Source: Hyphomicrobiales bacterium
GTDB taxonomy: Bacteria; Pseudomonadota; Alphaproteobacteria; Rhizobiales; Rhizobiaceae
Direction: 5' to 3'
Assembly (NCBI GenBank): GCA_900467685.1
Contig: UBQX01000003.1
Span: 1-64,000 of the forward strand
DNA length: 64,000 nt
Made by a program: the position numbers and the translations under genes. The notes below the pieces were generated by a model. That model was not told where the DNA came from and made no database searches. It was given only the letters and a program-made list of their open reading frames with translations. Shown one piece after another: positions 7,819 through 18,468 of the stretch. Every line of letters starts with the position of its first letter. Position 1 is the stretch's first letter.

Positions 7819-10302
7819 TCAGGCCCGTTCCACGAACCCGTCCAGAACACGCTTCTGCCCCGCCCGATCAAAATCCACAGTCAGCTTGTTGCCTTCCACT
7901 GCCGACACATTGCCGTTGCCGAATTTCAGGTGAAACACCCGGTCGCCCACGGAAAATTGCGACGGCGTATCGACCGTCGACTTGGCGACGAGTTCGCCCT
8001 GGATCGTCTTGCCGCGCGGTCCGCTTTCGCCATAGCCGATGCGTTCCACCTGATGGCCGGAGCGGGAGCCCCAATTGTCACGGGTGGCGTCCGTGCGGTT
8101 GGCTTGCGCGCGCTTCCAGCCGGGGGTCGAATAGGTGTTCTGGAAAGGCTCCTGCTTGTCGAAGCGGGACTGGCCGTAAGGGTTTCGACCATAGCCGCCG
8201 TAGTTGGAGCTCTGGCTTTCCGAGACTTCGACATGCTCCAGCGGCAGTTCCTCGAGGAAGCGCGAGGGGATGGTGGACTGCCACAGGCCGTGAATGCGGC
8301 GGTTGGAGACGAACCAGATATGGGCGCGGCGTTTGGCGCGGGTGAGGCCGACATAGGCGAGGCGGCGTTCTTCCTCAAGACCTGAGCGGCCGCCTTCATC
8401 CAGCGAACGCTGATGCGGGAAGAGGCCTTCCTCCCAGCCGGGCAGGAACACAGTTTCAAATTCCAGACCCTTGGCCGAATGCAGCGTCATGATGTTGACG
8501 GCATCCAGATCCTCGTTCTTCTCGGCGTCCATGACGAGGGCCACATGTTCGAGGAAGCTTCGCAGGCTTTCGAACTGTTCCATCGAGCGGACCAGTTCCT
8601 TCAGGTTTTCAAGACGTCCCGGCGCTTCGGCCGATTTGTCGTTTTGCCACATGGCCGTGTAGCCGCTCTCGTCGAGGATCTGCTCGGCGAGTTCCGTGTG
8701 CGGGGTGTTTTCAAGCAACGACTGCCAGCGGCGGAAATCGGTAACGACATTGAACAAAGACTTGCGCGCGGCGGCCTTCAGCTCTTCCGTCTCGATCATG
8801 TCGGAGGCGGCGGCGAGCATCGGGATATCGCGGGCGCGGGCATAGTCGTGCAGCGCGCGCACCGATGTGTCGCCGAGACCGCGCTTCGGCGTGTTGATGA
8901 TGCGTTCGAAGGCGAGGTCGTCGGCCGGCTGGCAAACGAGACGGAAATAGGCCATCGCGTCGCGGATTTCGAGCCGCTCGTAAAAGCGTGGGCCGCCGAC
9001 GACGCGATAGTTGAGGCCGAGCGTCACGAAGCGGTCTTCGAACTCGCGCATCTGGAAGGAGGCGCGCACGAGGATCGCCATGTCGTTGAGCTTGTGCTTG
9101 GCGCGCTGAAGCTGTTCGATCTCTTCGCCGACGGCGCGGGCTTCCTCTTCCGAATCCCAGGCGGCGTGCACCTGTACCTTGTCATGGTCCGGATCGAAGC
9201 GCTCGGTGAAGAGCGTCTTGCCGAGGCGGCCTTCATTGTGTGCGATCAGATGGCCTGCGGCACCGAGGATGTGGCCGGTCGAGCGGTAGTTGCGCTCCAG
9301 CTTGATGACTTTCGCGCCGGGGAAGTCCTTCTCGAAGCGCAGGATGTTGTCCACTTCCGCGCCGCGCCAGCCGTAGATCGACTGGTCGTCGTCGCCGACG
9401 CAGCAGATGTTGACCTTGCCACTCTCACCTCGTGGAGCGGCGGCGGACCGCTGTGCCAAAAGCCGCAGCCACATGTACTGCGCCGTATTCGTATCCTGAT
9501 ATTCGTCCACCAGAATGTAGCGGAAGCGCTCGTGATATTCCTTCAGCACGTCGGGGTTCTTCTTGAACATGCGGATCGGGTGCAGGAGAAGATCGCCGAA
9601 ATCGCAGGCGTTGAGCGTCAGGAGGCGGTTCTGGTAGGCGATGTAGAGTTCGCGGCCCTTGCCGTTGGCGAAGGCGCGGGCGTCGCCTTCGGGTATCTGG
9701 GCGGGGTCGAGGCCCTTGTTCTTCCAGCCGTCGATCATGGCGGCGAACTGCTTGGCGGGCCAGCGCTTGTCGTCGACGCTTTCGGCCTGCAGGATTTGCT
9801 TGATCAGGCGGATCACGTCGTCCGTATCGAGGATGGTGAAGTCCGATTTGAGCCCGACAAGTTCGGCATTCCGGCGCAGCATCTTCACGCCGATGGAGTG
9901 GAAGGTGCCGAGCCACGGCATGCCTTCTACCGCGCCGCCGACCAGCATGCCGATGCGTTCCTTCATCTCGCGCGCGGCCTTGTTGGTGAAGGTGACGGCG
10001 AGGATCTGGCTCGGATAGGCGCGGCCGGTCGCGAGAATATGCGCGATTCGGGTGGTCAGCACGCGTGTCTTGCCGGTGCCGGCACCGGCAAGCACCAGAA
10101 CCGGGCCTTCGGTCGTCTCCACGGCGTCGCGCTGTTCGGGGTTCAGCCCGTCGAGATAGTCGGGTGCCGCGCGCGCGGCGTCACGCTGCGCCATGGCTAG
10201 GGCGGCAATTCCGCCGCCGCTGCTGTTGCCACTCACAGGGCGCTGCGGGGCGGGTTCCGGCTCGTCGCCGAAAAAGGGCATGTCATCGAAACGATTCATC
10301 AT
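7819..10302 (-). CDS. uvrD: UvrD/PcrA-family DNA helicase
   Basis: Superfamily 1 3'-5' DNA helicase for repair and replication restart (827 aa). Motif I GAGTGKT follows LNPEQRDAVETTEGPVLVLA; motif II appears as VDEYQDTN; motif III as GDDDQSIYGWRGA; motif IV near LERNYRS; motif V near MTLHSAKGLEFETVF; motif VI as VGLTRAKRR. The C-terminus ends in the Tudor-like segment VGDRVFHLKFGNGNVSAVEG typical of UvrD/PcrA. Long open frames on the opposite strand are GC-driven shadows. The start is a double ATG at 10302. Confidence 0.95.
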   Translation of the reverse strand: MMNRFDDMPFFGDEPEPAPQRPVSGNSSGGGIAALAMAQRDAARAAPDYLDGLNPEQRDAVETTEGPVLVLAGAGTGKTRVLTTRIAHILATGRAYPSQILAVTFTNKAAREMKERIGMLVGGAVEGMPWLGTFHSIGVKMLRRNAELVGLKSDFTILDTDDVIRLIKQILQAESVDDKRWPAKQFAAMIDGWKNKGLDPAQIPEGDARAFANGKGRELYIAYQNRLLTLNACDFGDLLLHPIRMFKKNPDVLKEYHERFRYILVDEYQDTNTAQYMWLRLLAQRSAAAPRGESGKVNICCVGDDDQSIYGWRGAEVDNILRFEKDFPGAKVIKLERNYRSTGHILGAAGHLIAHNEGRLGKTLFTERFDPDHDKVQVHAAWDSEEEARAVGEEIEQLQRAKHKLNDMAILVRASFQMREFEDRFVTLGLNYRVVGGPRFYERLEIRDAMAYFRLVCQPADDLAFERIINTPKRGLGDTSVRALHDYARARDIPMLAAASDMIETEELKAAARKSLFNVVTDFRRWQSLLENTPHTELAEQILDESGYTAMWQNDKSAEAPGRLENLKELVRSMEQFESLRSFLEHVALVMDAEKNEDLDAVNIMTLHSAKGLEFETVFLPGWEEGLFPHQRSLDEGGRSGLEEERRLAYVGLTRAKRRAHIWFVSNRRIHGLWQSTIPSRFLEELPLEHVEVSESQSSNYGGYGRNPYGQSRFDKQEPFQNTYSTPGWKRAQANRTDATRDNWGSRSGHQVERIGYGESGPRGKTIQGELVAKSTVDTPSQFSVGDRVFHLKFGNGNVSAVEGNKLTVDFDRAGQKRVLDGFVERA

Positions 10303-10604
10303 GGCCGCAACCTAGTGATTTTGAGGGGAAATGGCCAGACCGGCGTTTTTGGTTTGTTCGGGTTGGCTCTACACCCGAGTGTCCTTCGGACGCCACCGCG
10401 ATTAACACAATATTCTAAAGTTCTCTGCCGCGTCTTGCGCTCCGTCAATTGTTCAAGTAGCAACAGAATGGGTGCGCGGTAATATTGTATTAAGGATTTT
10501 TTCTTTGTTCGGTCTCGGGCAATCATTCGCTTTGCCTTTAGATGTTTGTTCGAAGAGTCCATTTGAATTAATGAATACTAATATTACCTATTTCTAATTT
10601 TGTA
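10303..10604. other. AT-rich intergenic region before autotransporter
   Basis: About 300 bp between the divergent uvrD and autotransporter genes. It is distinctly AT-richer than the flanks, with TAATATTGTATTAAGG near 10482 and ATACTAATATTACC near 10573, so promoters for both genes are likely here. No gene, tRNA or strong terminator was seen. Confidence 0.4.
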
Positions 10605-10619
10605 GTGCAGACGTTGAAA

Positions 10620-13136
10620 ATGGCCGCAAGACTGAACCTATTGAATGTGACTCGAGATCTGGCAAAACGCCCGGTGCGCAATTCCGTCCTAGGTCTTCTT
10701 GCATCCACGGCCCTGTTTTCGCTTGCCCCCGGCGGCGCACAAGCCGTGGACTGCACCGTGCCGTCGAGCATTACGGGCGATGGCACCTGCACCAATTCGC
10801 AAACGCTCAACTACACGGGCGGTGGTCCCACGCCCGCCATTCAGGCAACCGGAAATCTCGACGTCACCAACACGAGCACGGGCCAGATCGGAGCGAACGG
10901 CAGCGGCGCGGTGATCCAGGCCGGGGGTGGTCTTACCCTGAACAATGCCGGGAACATCCTGACGCTGACGGGCGGGTCGAACACGGCTGTCATGTCGGGC
11001 AATGGCCAGGCCGGCGTCACCACGATCACCAATTCCGGCTTCATCGGCGACCAGGCGACGACCAGTGGTGGCAGTGTCGCAATCGATGCGGGCAACAAGC
11101 TCACCAGTTTTACGCTCACGAACACGGCGAGCGGTGTGATCAAATCGACCTCGATCACGGCCATTGGCGTGCGGACCTATGCCGCGACCTCCACGATCAG
11201 CAATGCCGGCACGATCTCTGGCTTCACGGCCGTTGGGCTCTATGCAGGAGTCTCGACACTCACAAACAGCGGGACCATTTCTGCCCTGGCTACCGGCAGT
11301 TCGAGGGCGATTACAATCCAGACCGGTGCCACCGGCACCATCAACAACACCGCGAGCGGAACGATTACCGGCCCCGGAAACGTGCTCGTGGCAAGTGGCA
11401 CTGCGACGGTCAACAACGATGGCGCGATTTCCGCGACCGCCGAGCCGACGAGCGGGCGGGGCCTAAGCTACATGCCGGCGATCAGTGTCGTGTCCGGGGG
11501 GCGTTTGATATTGACCAATCGTGGGACGATCACCGCCAAGGGGGCGGCCATCGAGGTGCGAATCGGTGCCGCTACCACGAGCATCAACAATAGCGGGACG
11601 ATCTCCGCCACGTCGACATCCGCACCTTCACCGGCCAATGTCTCCGGGATCTTACTGGATAATATGACGGGCAGCGCGACCGTGACCAATACCGGCACGA
11701 TCACCGGCGTCAACTACGGCGTCAATCTCAATGCCGGGACCATGACGCTTCGCAACTCGGGCACGATCGCCGGCGGCACCTCGGCCGTGTTCATGAGAAC
11801 GGGCGGCAATACGATCAACATCTATAACGGCGCGGTCTTCACCAACGGGATCGATTATAACAACACGACGGGCAACACGACGAATTTCTACACCGGCAGC
11901 TACACGCTGGGCGTCAAGAAATACGCGACGGGCACCAATACGATCAGGCTTTACGGCGCCAACACCACGCTCGTGACCACGGGGCTGGACAATACCGGCA
12001 CCGGCAATATCGTCATCGTCGATAACAGTGCGCGCGTCTATTCCGCTGCGGCGGCTTCCTCCGTGGCGAACTACAGTTCTTCGGTCGTGAGCGACGTTCT
12101 GCTTCAGGACGTCGGCGTTGCCGACGTGATTCCGCAGGATATCGGCGGTGATGCCTCTCCATCCATGACGCCGAACGCCTACACCAACGCCCGAAAGGTC
12201 TCGAAAAAGACCAGTCGCGCAACGGCAGCCTTTGCCGAGGTTATGGGAAGTTCCGGCGCCGCCAAGGCCACGGATCTCATTCTGAAGGGTCCCGGCCAGA
12301 CGGTCGATCAATACGGTAATCTCGTCTGGGTGCGCGCCTTTGGCGGTGCCCAGTTCAATGATCCCTATGGCACGGCGTCCGGCCAGCGCTCCTATAGCGG
12401 CGGCGCGATGTTCGGCTACGACTGGCATAACGAAGACTGGCGTGTCGGCGGCTTTGCCGGTCTTGGGCGGGTGCGGACAAACCAGACGCTGGCTTCCGAC
12501 TATGTGACGACGGACACGGTCTTCGGCGGTGTGTATGGACGGCGCAATCTCGGCAAGTTCAATCTGGATGCGACGATCGCAGGCGGTTCGCTGAACGAGC
12601 ATACGCGTCGTTTCGTCAACAATGGCACCGAAATCGCGCGCGGCGATTTCAACGGTTATTTCGTGTCGCCGGAAGCCGCACTCGGTTACAATATCGACCT
12701 CGGCGACGGCCTGATGGCGACGCCTACGGGGCGGTTCCGTTATGTCGGCGCGTTCCTGAACGGCTATACCGAAACGGGCTCCTCGCAGAATGTCACCTAT
12801 GGCTCCAGCTTCTCGAACATGCTCGAGGAGCGCGCCGAAGTGCGGCTGACAAAGACGATCAAGGGGGCGGACGGCCTCAACTCGAGCTTCTACGTCCAGG
12901 CAGCGGCGATTGCGGCGCAACGGGTGGGGCCGGCGAATTTCTCGGCCAGCGTGCTGGGCACGAGCTTTGCCGTCGGGGACGGCTATGCGCGCTCCAAGGC
13001 CGGCGCGTCGCTTGGGGTTGGCTTCAATTACAAGGTCGCGCCACAATTCGATGTCTACGGTAGCCTTGATGGGGCCGCGTTCAGCGACAAGTCCTATTCG
13101 GTTTCCGCGCGTGGCGGTTTCAAGGTCGCTTTCTGA
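10620..13136 (+). CDS. Autotransporter adhesin-type outer-membrane protein
   Basis: Type V secreted protein of about 838 aa. An extended signal peptide (around LGLLASTALFSLAPGGAQA) is followed by a passenger region rich in repeats of the form NSGTI, NAGTI and NTGTI spaced through residues about 80-410, as expected for a right-handed beta-helix. The last ~280 residues form the autotransporter beta-barrel, starting near VWVRAFGGAQF and ending GGFKVAF with the terminal aromatic residue needed for outer-membrane assembly. The start is ATG 10620; GTG 10605 is also possible. The function is probably surface adhesion, inferred from family. Confidence 0.87.
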   Translation: MAARLNLLNVTRDLAKRPVRNSVLGLLASTALFSLAPGGAQAVDCTVPSSITGDGTCTNSQTLNYTGGGPTPAIQATGNLDVTNTSTGQIGANGSGAVIQAGGGLTLNNAGNILTLTGGSNTAVMSGNGQAGVTTITNSGFIGDQATTSGGSVAIDAGNKLTSFTLTNTASGVIKSTSITAIGVRTYAATSTISNAGTISGFTAVGLYAGVSTLTNSGTISALATGSSRAITIQTGATGTINNTASGTITGPGNVLVASGTATVNNDGAISATAEPTSGRGLSYMPAISVVSGGRLILTNRGTITAKGAAIEVRIGAATTSINNSGTISATSTSAPSPANVSGILLDNMTGSATVTNTGTITGVNYGVNLNAGTMTLRNSGTIAGGTSAVFMRTGGNTINIYNGAVFTNGIDYNNTTGNTTNFYTGSYTLGVKKYATGTNTIRLYGANTTLVTTGLDNTGTGNIVIVDNSARVYSAAAASSVANYSSSVVSDVLLQDVGVADVIPQDIGGDASPSMTPNAYTNARKVSKKTSRATAAFAEVMGSSGAAKATDLILKGPGQTVDQYGNLVWVRAFGGAQFNDPYGTASGQRSYSGGAMFGYDWHNEDWRVGGFAGLGRVRTNQTLASDYVTTDTVFGGVYGRRNLGKFNLDATIAGGSLNEHTRRFVNNGTEIARGDFNGYFVSPEAALGYNIDLGDGLMATPTGRFRYVGAFLNGYTETGSSQNVTYGSSFSNMLEERAEVRLTKTIKGADGLNSSFYVQAAAIAAQRVGPANFSASVLGTSFAVGDGYARSKAGASLGVGFNYKVAPQFDVYGSLDGAAFSDKSYSVSARGGFKVAF

Positions 13137-13195
13137 TTTTGCCAGTTCCCGGAACTCCTGTTTTCCTTTAGGTGGAGGGCAACAGGAGGAACATC

Positions 13196-14608
13196 ATGGC
13201 TCTGGAAGGTGTACGCGCGGGACTTCGCAACGAGGCGGGGATTGCCGCCGTTCTCGGCATTCTCAAGCAAGCCTTCGGCGAGCGGTTCCAGACGGGCCAG
13301 GCGATGCGCGAGCAGCATGCGCATACGACCACCTATCTGCCGGCGCAATTGCCGGACGGGGTTGTGTTCGTCGAGACTGCGGAGGAGGTCCGCGACGTGG
13401 TTCTCGCCTGCGCGGAGCAGAAGGTTCCGCTCATTCCTTTCGGCACGGGCTCTTCGCTCGAAGGGCAGGTGAATGCGGCCGCGGGCGGGATTTCCATCGA
13501 TTTCAGCCGGATGAATCGCGTTCTTGAAGTGAATGCGGAAGATCTCGACTGCACGGTCGAGCCGGGCGTGACACGCGAGCAATTGAACGAGTATCTGCGC
13601 GATACCGGACTTTTCTTTCCCATCGATCCGGGCGCGAATGCCTCCATTGGCGGCATGACGGCGACGCGGGCGTCGGGCACGAATGCCGTGCGCTATGGCA
13701 CGATGAAGGACAACGTGCTGGCGGTCACCGCCGTCATGGCGAATGGCGAGGAAATCCGCACGGCGCGGCGCGCCCGCAAGTCGTCGGCCGGTTACGATCT
13801 GACGCGGCTGATGGTGGGCGCGGAGGGGACGCTGGGCGTGCTCACCTCGATCACGCTCAGGCTTCAGGGTATCCCGGAAATGATCGCCGGCGGGGTCTGC
13901 GGGTTTCCGACGCTGAAGGATGCGGCGAGCGCCGTCATCGCGACCATCCAGATGGGTGTCCCGGTGGCCCGCATCGAGCTTCTGAACGATGCACAGGTCG
14001 CGGCCTGCAATGCCTATTCCGGGCTTTCGCTGGTCGTGCAGCCGACACTCTTCGTCGAGTTCCATGGCACGGCGGAAACGGTGCGGCTGCAATCCGAGCA
14101 GTTTGCCGACATTGTCGCCGAGAATGGCGGAGGCGCCTTCGAGTGGTCGACTGACGCGGCGGCGCGGGCGAAGCTCTGGAAGGCGCGGCACAATGCCTAT
14201 TACTCGGCGAAGGCGCTGATCCCAGGCATGGCGGCGCTCTCCACAGATGTCTGCGTGCCGATCTCGCGCTTTGCCGATTGCGTCGCCGAGACGGAAGCCG
14301 ATATCGCCGAGAACGGCTTCACCGCGCCCATTGTCGGCCATGCGGGCGACGGCAATTTCCATGTCCTCGTGCTCTTCGACGACAAGAACCGGGAAGAAAT
14401 CGCACGCGTCGAGGAGTTCTGCGCCCGGCTGAATGCCCGTGCGCTGGCCATGGACGGGACCTGCACCGGCGAGCATGGCATCGGGCAGGGCAAGCAGCCG
14501 TTCCTGATCGAGGAACTGGGGGCGGCGGTGGATGTCATGCGGCAGGTCAAGCGTGCGCTCGACCCCGATAACATCATGAACCCGGGCAAGATTTTTACGC
14601 TGGATTAA
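13196..14608 (+). CDS. FAD-linked oxidase, GlcD/D-lactate dehydrogenase type
   Basis: Flavoprotein of the vanillyl-alcohol-oxidase fold oxidising a 2-hydroxy acid such as glycolate or D-lactate. The FAD-binding PP-loop is visible as PFGTGSSLEGQ, with IDPGANASIGGM and NAVRYGTMKDN further on. The C-terminal domain carries the metal and substrate motif GHAGDGNFHV and GTCTGEHGIGQGK, ending with the hallmark LDPDNIMNPGKIF. AGGAGG at 13184-13189 supports ATG 13196. It is a single-subunit enzyme of about 470 aa; the exact substrate cannot be told. It is close behind the autotransporter but probably unrelated to it. Confidence 0.9.
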   Translation: MALEGVRAGLRNEAGIAAVLGILKQAFGERFQTGQAMREQHAHTTTYLPAQLPDGVVFVETAEEVRDVVLACAEQKVPLIPFGTGSSLEGQVNAAAGGISIDFSRMNRVLEVNAEDLDCTVEPGVTREQLNEYLRDTGLFFPIDPGANASIGGMTATRASGTNAVRYGTMKDNVLAVTAVMANGEEIRTARRARKSSAGYDLTRLMVGAEGTLGVLTSITLRLQGIPEMIAGGVCGFPTLKDAASAVIATIQMGVPVARIELLNDAQVAACNAYSGLSLVVQPTLFVEFHGTAETVRLQSEQFADIVAENGGGAFEWSTDAAARAKLWKARHNAYYSAKALIPGMAALSTDVCVPISRFADCVAETEADIAENGFTAPIVGHAGDGNFHVLVLFDDKNREEIARVEEFCARLNARALAMDGTCTGEHGIGQGKQPFLIEELGAAVDVMRQVKRALDPDNIMNPGKIFTLD

Positions 14609-14679
14609 CAGGCTAAATCTGCCCTTGGTCATGCATTTGTCTTGTTCGGGCGTCATGTCGCGGGCTAGTCTGTAACAAA

Positions 14680-17600
14680 ATGTTTCAAGCGGTGCGCAAG
14701 CGCCGAAAGACGCGGGGAATTGGGCGATTGTCGGTGCTCGGCCGGATCATGGTTGGCGTTGCGGGATTGGTGGTTCTGGCGCTGTTTGCGGCGCTGATCG
14801 CACCATACTTCGTTGACTGGACGGGGTTCCGGCAGGATTTCGAGCGCCGCGCATCCCTCATCCTCGGCAAGAAGGTCGAGGTGCATGGCGCCGTCAGTGC
14901 GCGTCTCATTCCGTTTCCCTCCGTGACCATGGACGATGTGACGATCGGGCGTGACGACAGTGGCAAGCCGCTGGTCACCGCCTCGCGCTTTGCCATGGAT
15001 ATGGAAATCGCGCCCTTCATGTCGGGTGAGGCTCGCATTTTCGAGATGCGGATCATCGAACCCAAGGTGCATATCGCGCTGCAGAAGGATGGTACGCTCG
15101 ACTGGGCAAAGACCGGCAATCCCTCCATTCCCGCCAAGATCGTTGTCCTGGAGAATGTCCGGGTCAGCGGCGGAGAGGTCACGTTCGAGGATCACCAGAC
15201 GGGCCGCACGCGCAAGCTGACGGGCCTCGATTTCACGGCCTCGGCCAAATCGCTCGTCGGTCCCTGGCATTTCGAGGGCAAGGGGCTGATCGATGGCGTG
15301 GCCGGCAAGTTTACGATCAATACCGGCGTCCGGGACGCCAAGGGCGAGGTGCGTGTCGCTTCCCACATCACCCCCGATGCGCTACCGGTGACGGCTGATC
15401 TTGAAGGGACGCTCAGGCTTGTCGACCTGAAGCTTCGCTATGCCGGCACGTTCAACGCGGCCTATGGCGCGAAGAAGCAGGGCGATCCGCCGCCGGTTCG
15501 CATCAAGGGTGCGTTCGAGCTGGCCAGCGACCGCGTTCGCCTGCCGCAATATCAGCTCGACATGGGAGTCATCAGCGATCCGTACTCGATTACCGGGCAA
15601 GCAACGCTGGACACGGGGCTGAACCCGCAATTCCTGCTGACGGCAGAAGGCCAGCAGGTCGACATGAATGCGATCGGCGCAAGCGGTGAGGGCGGCAAGC
15701 GATCGCGCAGCGAGCAGGTGCAGACGGCGCAGCAGCGGCTGGAGACCTTCCTGGCGCTCCTCTCCGACATTCCCGTGCCGCCGGTGCCGGGCAAGGCGAC
15801 GCTGAAACTGCCAGCGATCGTGTCCGCCGATACATCCTTCCGCGATGTGACCGTGGTTGCCGAGCCAAACGGCAGGGGCTGGAAGCTTGACCAGGTCTCA
15901 GTCGAACTGCCGGGCCGCACGCGGGTCGAGGCGAGCGGTCTGCTCGATCTCTCCGAGAAACGCTCGTTCAAGGGTTCGCTGACGGCGGCCTCCAGCCAGC
16001 CCTCCGGGCTCTCCGCCTGGCTTGCCGGGGACGTTGCGCCGCAGATCCGCAATCTGAATGCACTCGGCTTTTCCGCCGATGTGGTGATCGACGATCATGT
16101 CCAGCAATTCGATAATCTCGAGCTTGCCGCAGGAGGCGCGATCCTGAAGGGCCGCATCGAGCGGCAGGTGCCCGAGAACGGCGATCCTGCCTCGCTGGCA
16201 ATCAAGCTTGCCGGTGGCGACCTCGATTTTGACGCCATGCGGGCGATGGCGAGCCTTGCGACCGGCAAGGACACGAGCGCGGCGTTTCTCGCGCAGACGA
16301 TTTCGGCCGATCTCGAATTCCGCAATCTTGCCTCGCAGGGCATTGTGGCGAGTGACGTAGCGACTGCCTTCTCCCTGAAGGGGGGCAAGCTCTCGCTCGA
16401 CAGGCTTTCGGTTGCGGATCTGGCCGGAGCGGCGATCGAACTTTCAGGCACGGCCTCGGGCAGTCTCGCGGCGCCCGTGCTGGATCTGAAGGGGCGCATC
16501 AAGTCTGTCGATCCGCGTGGGTTCCTTCTGCTTGCGGAGCGGAGCCTGCCGAAGCATCCTGTCATCTCGGCGCTTGCCAACAACGCACATTATTTTGCCG
16601 ATACGAACGTCGCGTTCGAACTGGCCTCGGCAAAATCGGGGAACTTGCCCGTCGCGGCGACTGTAGAAGGCACGACCAATGGCACGAGGCTTGCGCTGAA
16701 GGTGCAGGGCCAGGATCTGGCACTGTCGCCCGGAACCAATCTCGACATCCAGATGAACGCGGAGAACGACAACTACGCCGTGCTGATGGGGCAGGCGGGT
16801 TTCCGGCTGCTGCCGATGCTGGATGGGAACCATGGCGCGGCCTCCGTGAAGATGACGCGCACCGGCTCTGCGCCCGCACAGATCGTGCTCAACGCGCAGA
16901 CCGCGACGACTGGGTTCAACGCCAAGGGCACCGGTGACCTTTCGGCGGCGCATTTCCTCGAAGGACAGTACAAGGTGCTGCTCGACAGCGAGGATGTCGA
17001 GCCCTTCATGATGGTAACCGGCTACAGCCTGCCCAATATGGGGAATGGCCTGCCGCTATCCGTCACCGCGACGCTGGATATCAAACCGGATGCCTTTGTC
17101 GTCTCGTCCCTCGCTGGCAAGGCGCTGGAGGAGAATGTTGCCGGCAGCCTGTCGCTCACCCGCGATGCCTCGCCGGTGCTCAGCGGCGATCTCTCGGTCA
17201 AGACGCTCGATGCCGCCTGGCTGGCCGAACTCGTGTCGGGGCCGCTGAAGGATGCGAATGGCGCGTTTTCGGCGCAGGCTTTTCCGGCGCCGGTTGCGGG
17301 GCCCTTTTCGGCTGATATCCGCCTTTCGGCGGCAAACTTCTGGCTCGGCTATGCCACGCCGATCGGCGATTTTTCCGGTCGGCTTCGCTATGGTGCCGGC
17401 GTGGTGGCGATCGAGGATGGTGCCGGCCAGTTCGCGGGCGGCGCGGCCAAGGGTGGGCTTTCGCTGACAGTGGGGCAGGGGCAGGCCTTTCTGCGCGGCA
17501 AGTTCATTGTCAAGGCTGCCGATCTCGCCAAGCTTTCCTGGCGGACCGGCGATGACGTGCCGATCCTGTCCGGCAGCGCCGACGTGGCGCTGGGTATCGA

Positions 17601-18462
17601 AAGTTCGGGCGCCAGTCCCAAGCAGATTGCGGAGCAACTCAGCGGTTCTGGAACACTGACCGTGCCGATGGTGCAGATCAGTGGCTTCAATGGTGCGGCT
17701 TTGCCGTCGCTTCTTGCCGCTGCCGACAAGCTGGAAGGCGAGATCAATGCGGCCAAGGTCGCGACCATGGCCGCGCCGATCGTGGTGAAGGGGCAAACGA
17801 AGGTTGAGGGCGTGACGCTGCCGTTCTCCATCTCGAACGGACGGCTGCTGGTGCAGAACGTGCGTGCAGAGACGCCCGAAGTTTTGCTCGGCTTTGACGC
17901 ATCTGTTGGACTTGCCGAAGGCGTCCTGCGGGCCGACCTGCATGCCGCCTACAAGGCCGGAGACGATGAGGTGGCCGGCGCGACACCGGCGATCACGATG
18001 CGCTTTGGCGGAACGCTTGCCAGCCCGACATCGTCGGTCGATGCGACGGAGCTTGCCAATTATCTCTCGCTGCGCGCCTTCGAGCGCGAGCGCCGCAAGG
18101 CCGATCTTCTGCAGGCGCGGCTCGCGGAGCGTCAGCGCCTGCGCCGTGAAGCGCTCTATTACAAGTCGCTGGACGATGCGCGCGAGAAGGCGCGGATCGA
18201 GGCGGAGAAGAAGGCGGAAGCCGACCGGCTGGCTGAAGAGGCCGCTGCGAAGGCTGCAGCCGATAAAGCCGCCGCGGACAAGGCTGCTGCAGAGAAGGCT
18301 GCTGCAGAAAAGGCGGCTGGGGACAAGCCGGCAAGCGACAAGCCGAGCCCGAAGACAAATTCCATCCCGCAATTGAAGAACCCGCGTCCAAACTTCGGTG
18401 CGCCGGGCTTCCAGCCGGACGTGATCCGCGGCGGCGAGCTTGCACCGCCGAGCGCAAACTGA
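14680..18462 (+). CDS. AsmA-family protein (1260 aa)
   Basis: Large envelope protein of the AsmA-like superfamily, linked in other bacteria to outer-membrane assembly or phospholipid transport between membranes. One transmembrane segment near residues 22-45 (MVGVAGLVVLALFAALIAPY) is followed by the typical AsmA N-terminus (VDWTGFRQDFERRASLILGKKVEV), a long periplasmic beta-rich body and an AsmA C-terminal region. The last ~110 residues are highly charged, with Ala/Lys/Glu repeats (ADKAAAEKAA-like), suggesting a flexible or coiled-coil tail. ATG 14680 fits directly. No partner gene is in the same operon. Confidence 0.88.
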   Translation: MFQAVRKRRKTRGIGRLSVLGRIMVGVAGLVVLALFAALIAPYFVDWTGFRQDFERRASLILGKKVEVHGAVSARLIPFPSVTMDDVTIGRDDSGKPLVTASRFAMDMEIAPFMSGEARIFEMRIIEPKVHIALQKDGTLDWAKTGNPSIPAKIVVLENVRVSGGEVTFEDHQTGRTRKLTGLDFTASAKSLVGPWHFEGKGLIDGVAGKFTINTGVRDAKGEVRVASHITPDALPVTADLEGTLRLVDLKLRYAGTFNAAYGAKKQGDPPPVRIKGAFELASDRVRLPQYQLDMGVISDPYSITGQATLDTGLNPQFLLTAEGQQVDMNAIGASGEGGKRSRSEQVQTAQQRLETFLALLSDIPVPPVPGKATLKLPAIVSADTSFRDVTVVAEPNGRGWKLDQVSVELPGRTRVEASGLLDLSEKRSFKGSLTAASSQPSGLSAWLAGDVAPQIRNLNALGFSADVVIDDHVQQFDNLELAAGGAILKGRIERQVPENGDPASLAIKLAGGDLDFDAMRAMASLATGKDTSAAFLAQTISADLEFRNLASQGIVASDVATAFSLKGGKLSLDRLSVADLAGAAIELSGTASGSLAAPVLDLKGRIKSVDPRGFLLLAERSLPKHPVISALANNAHYFADTNVAFELASAKSGNLPVAATVEGTTNGTRLALKVQGQDLALSPGTNLDIQMNAENDNYAVLMGQAGFRLLPMLDGNHGAASVKMTRTGSAPAQIVLNAQTATTGFNAKGTGDLSAAHFLEGQYKVLLDSEDVEPFMMVTGYSLPNMGNGLPLSVTATLDIKPDAFVVSSLAGKALEENVAGSLSLTRDASPVLSGDLSVKTLDAAWLAELVSGPLKDANGAFSAQAFPAPVAGPFSADIRLSAANFWLGYATPIGDFSGRLRYGAGVVAIEDGAGQFAGGAAKGGLSLTVGQGQAFLRGKFIVKAADLAKLSWRTGDDVPILSGSADVALGIESSGASPKQIAEQLSGSGTLTVPMVQISGFNGAALPSLLAAADKLEGEINAAKVATMAAPIVVKGQTKVEGVTLPFSISNGRLLVQNVRAETPEVLLGFDASVGLAEGVLRADLHAAYKAGDDEVAGATPAITMRFGGTLASPTSSVDATELANYLSLRAFERERRKADLLQARLAERQRLRREALYYKSLDDAREKARIEAEKKAEADRLAEEAAAKAAADKAAADKAAAEKAAAEKAAGDKPASDKPSPKTNSIPQLKNPRPNFGAPGFQPDVIRGGELAPPSAN

Positions 18463-18468
18463 GTCTTG

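Noticed and set aside
8413-10200. A 595-aa plus-strand frame inside uvrD
   Set aside because: Antisense shadow of a well-recognised helicase; the translated sequence resembles no family.
11652-13046. Long minus-strand frame under the autotransporter
   Set aside because: Composition is Arg/His-rich shadow; the plus-strand protein has signal peptide, repeats and barrel.
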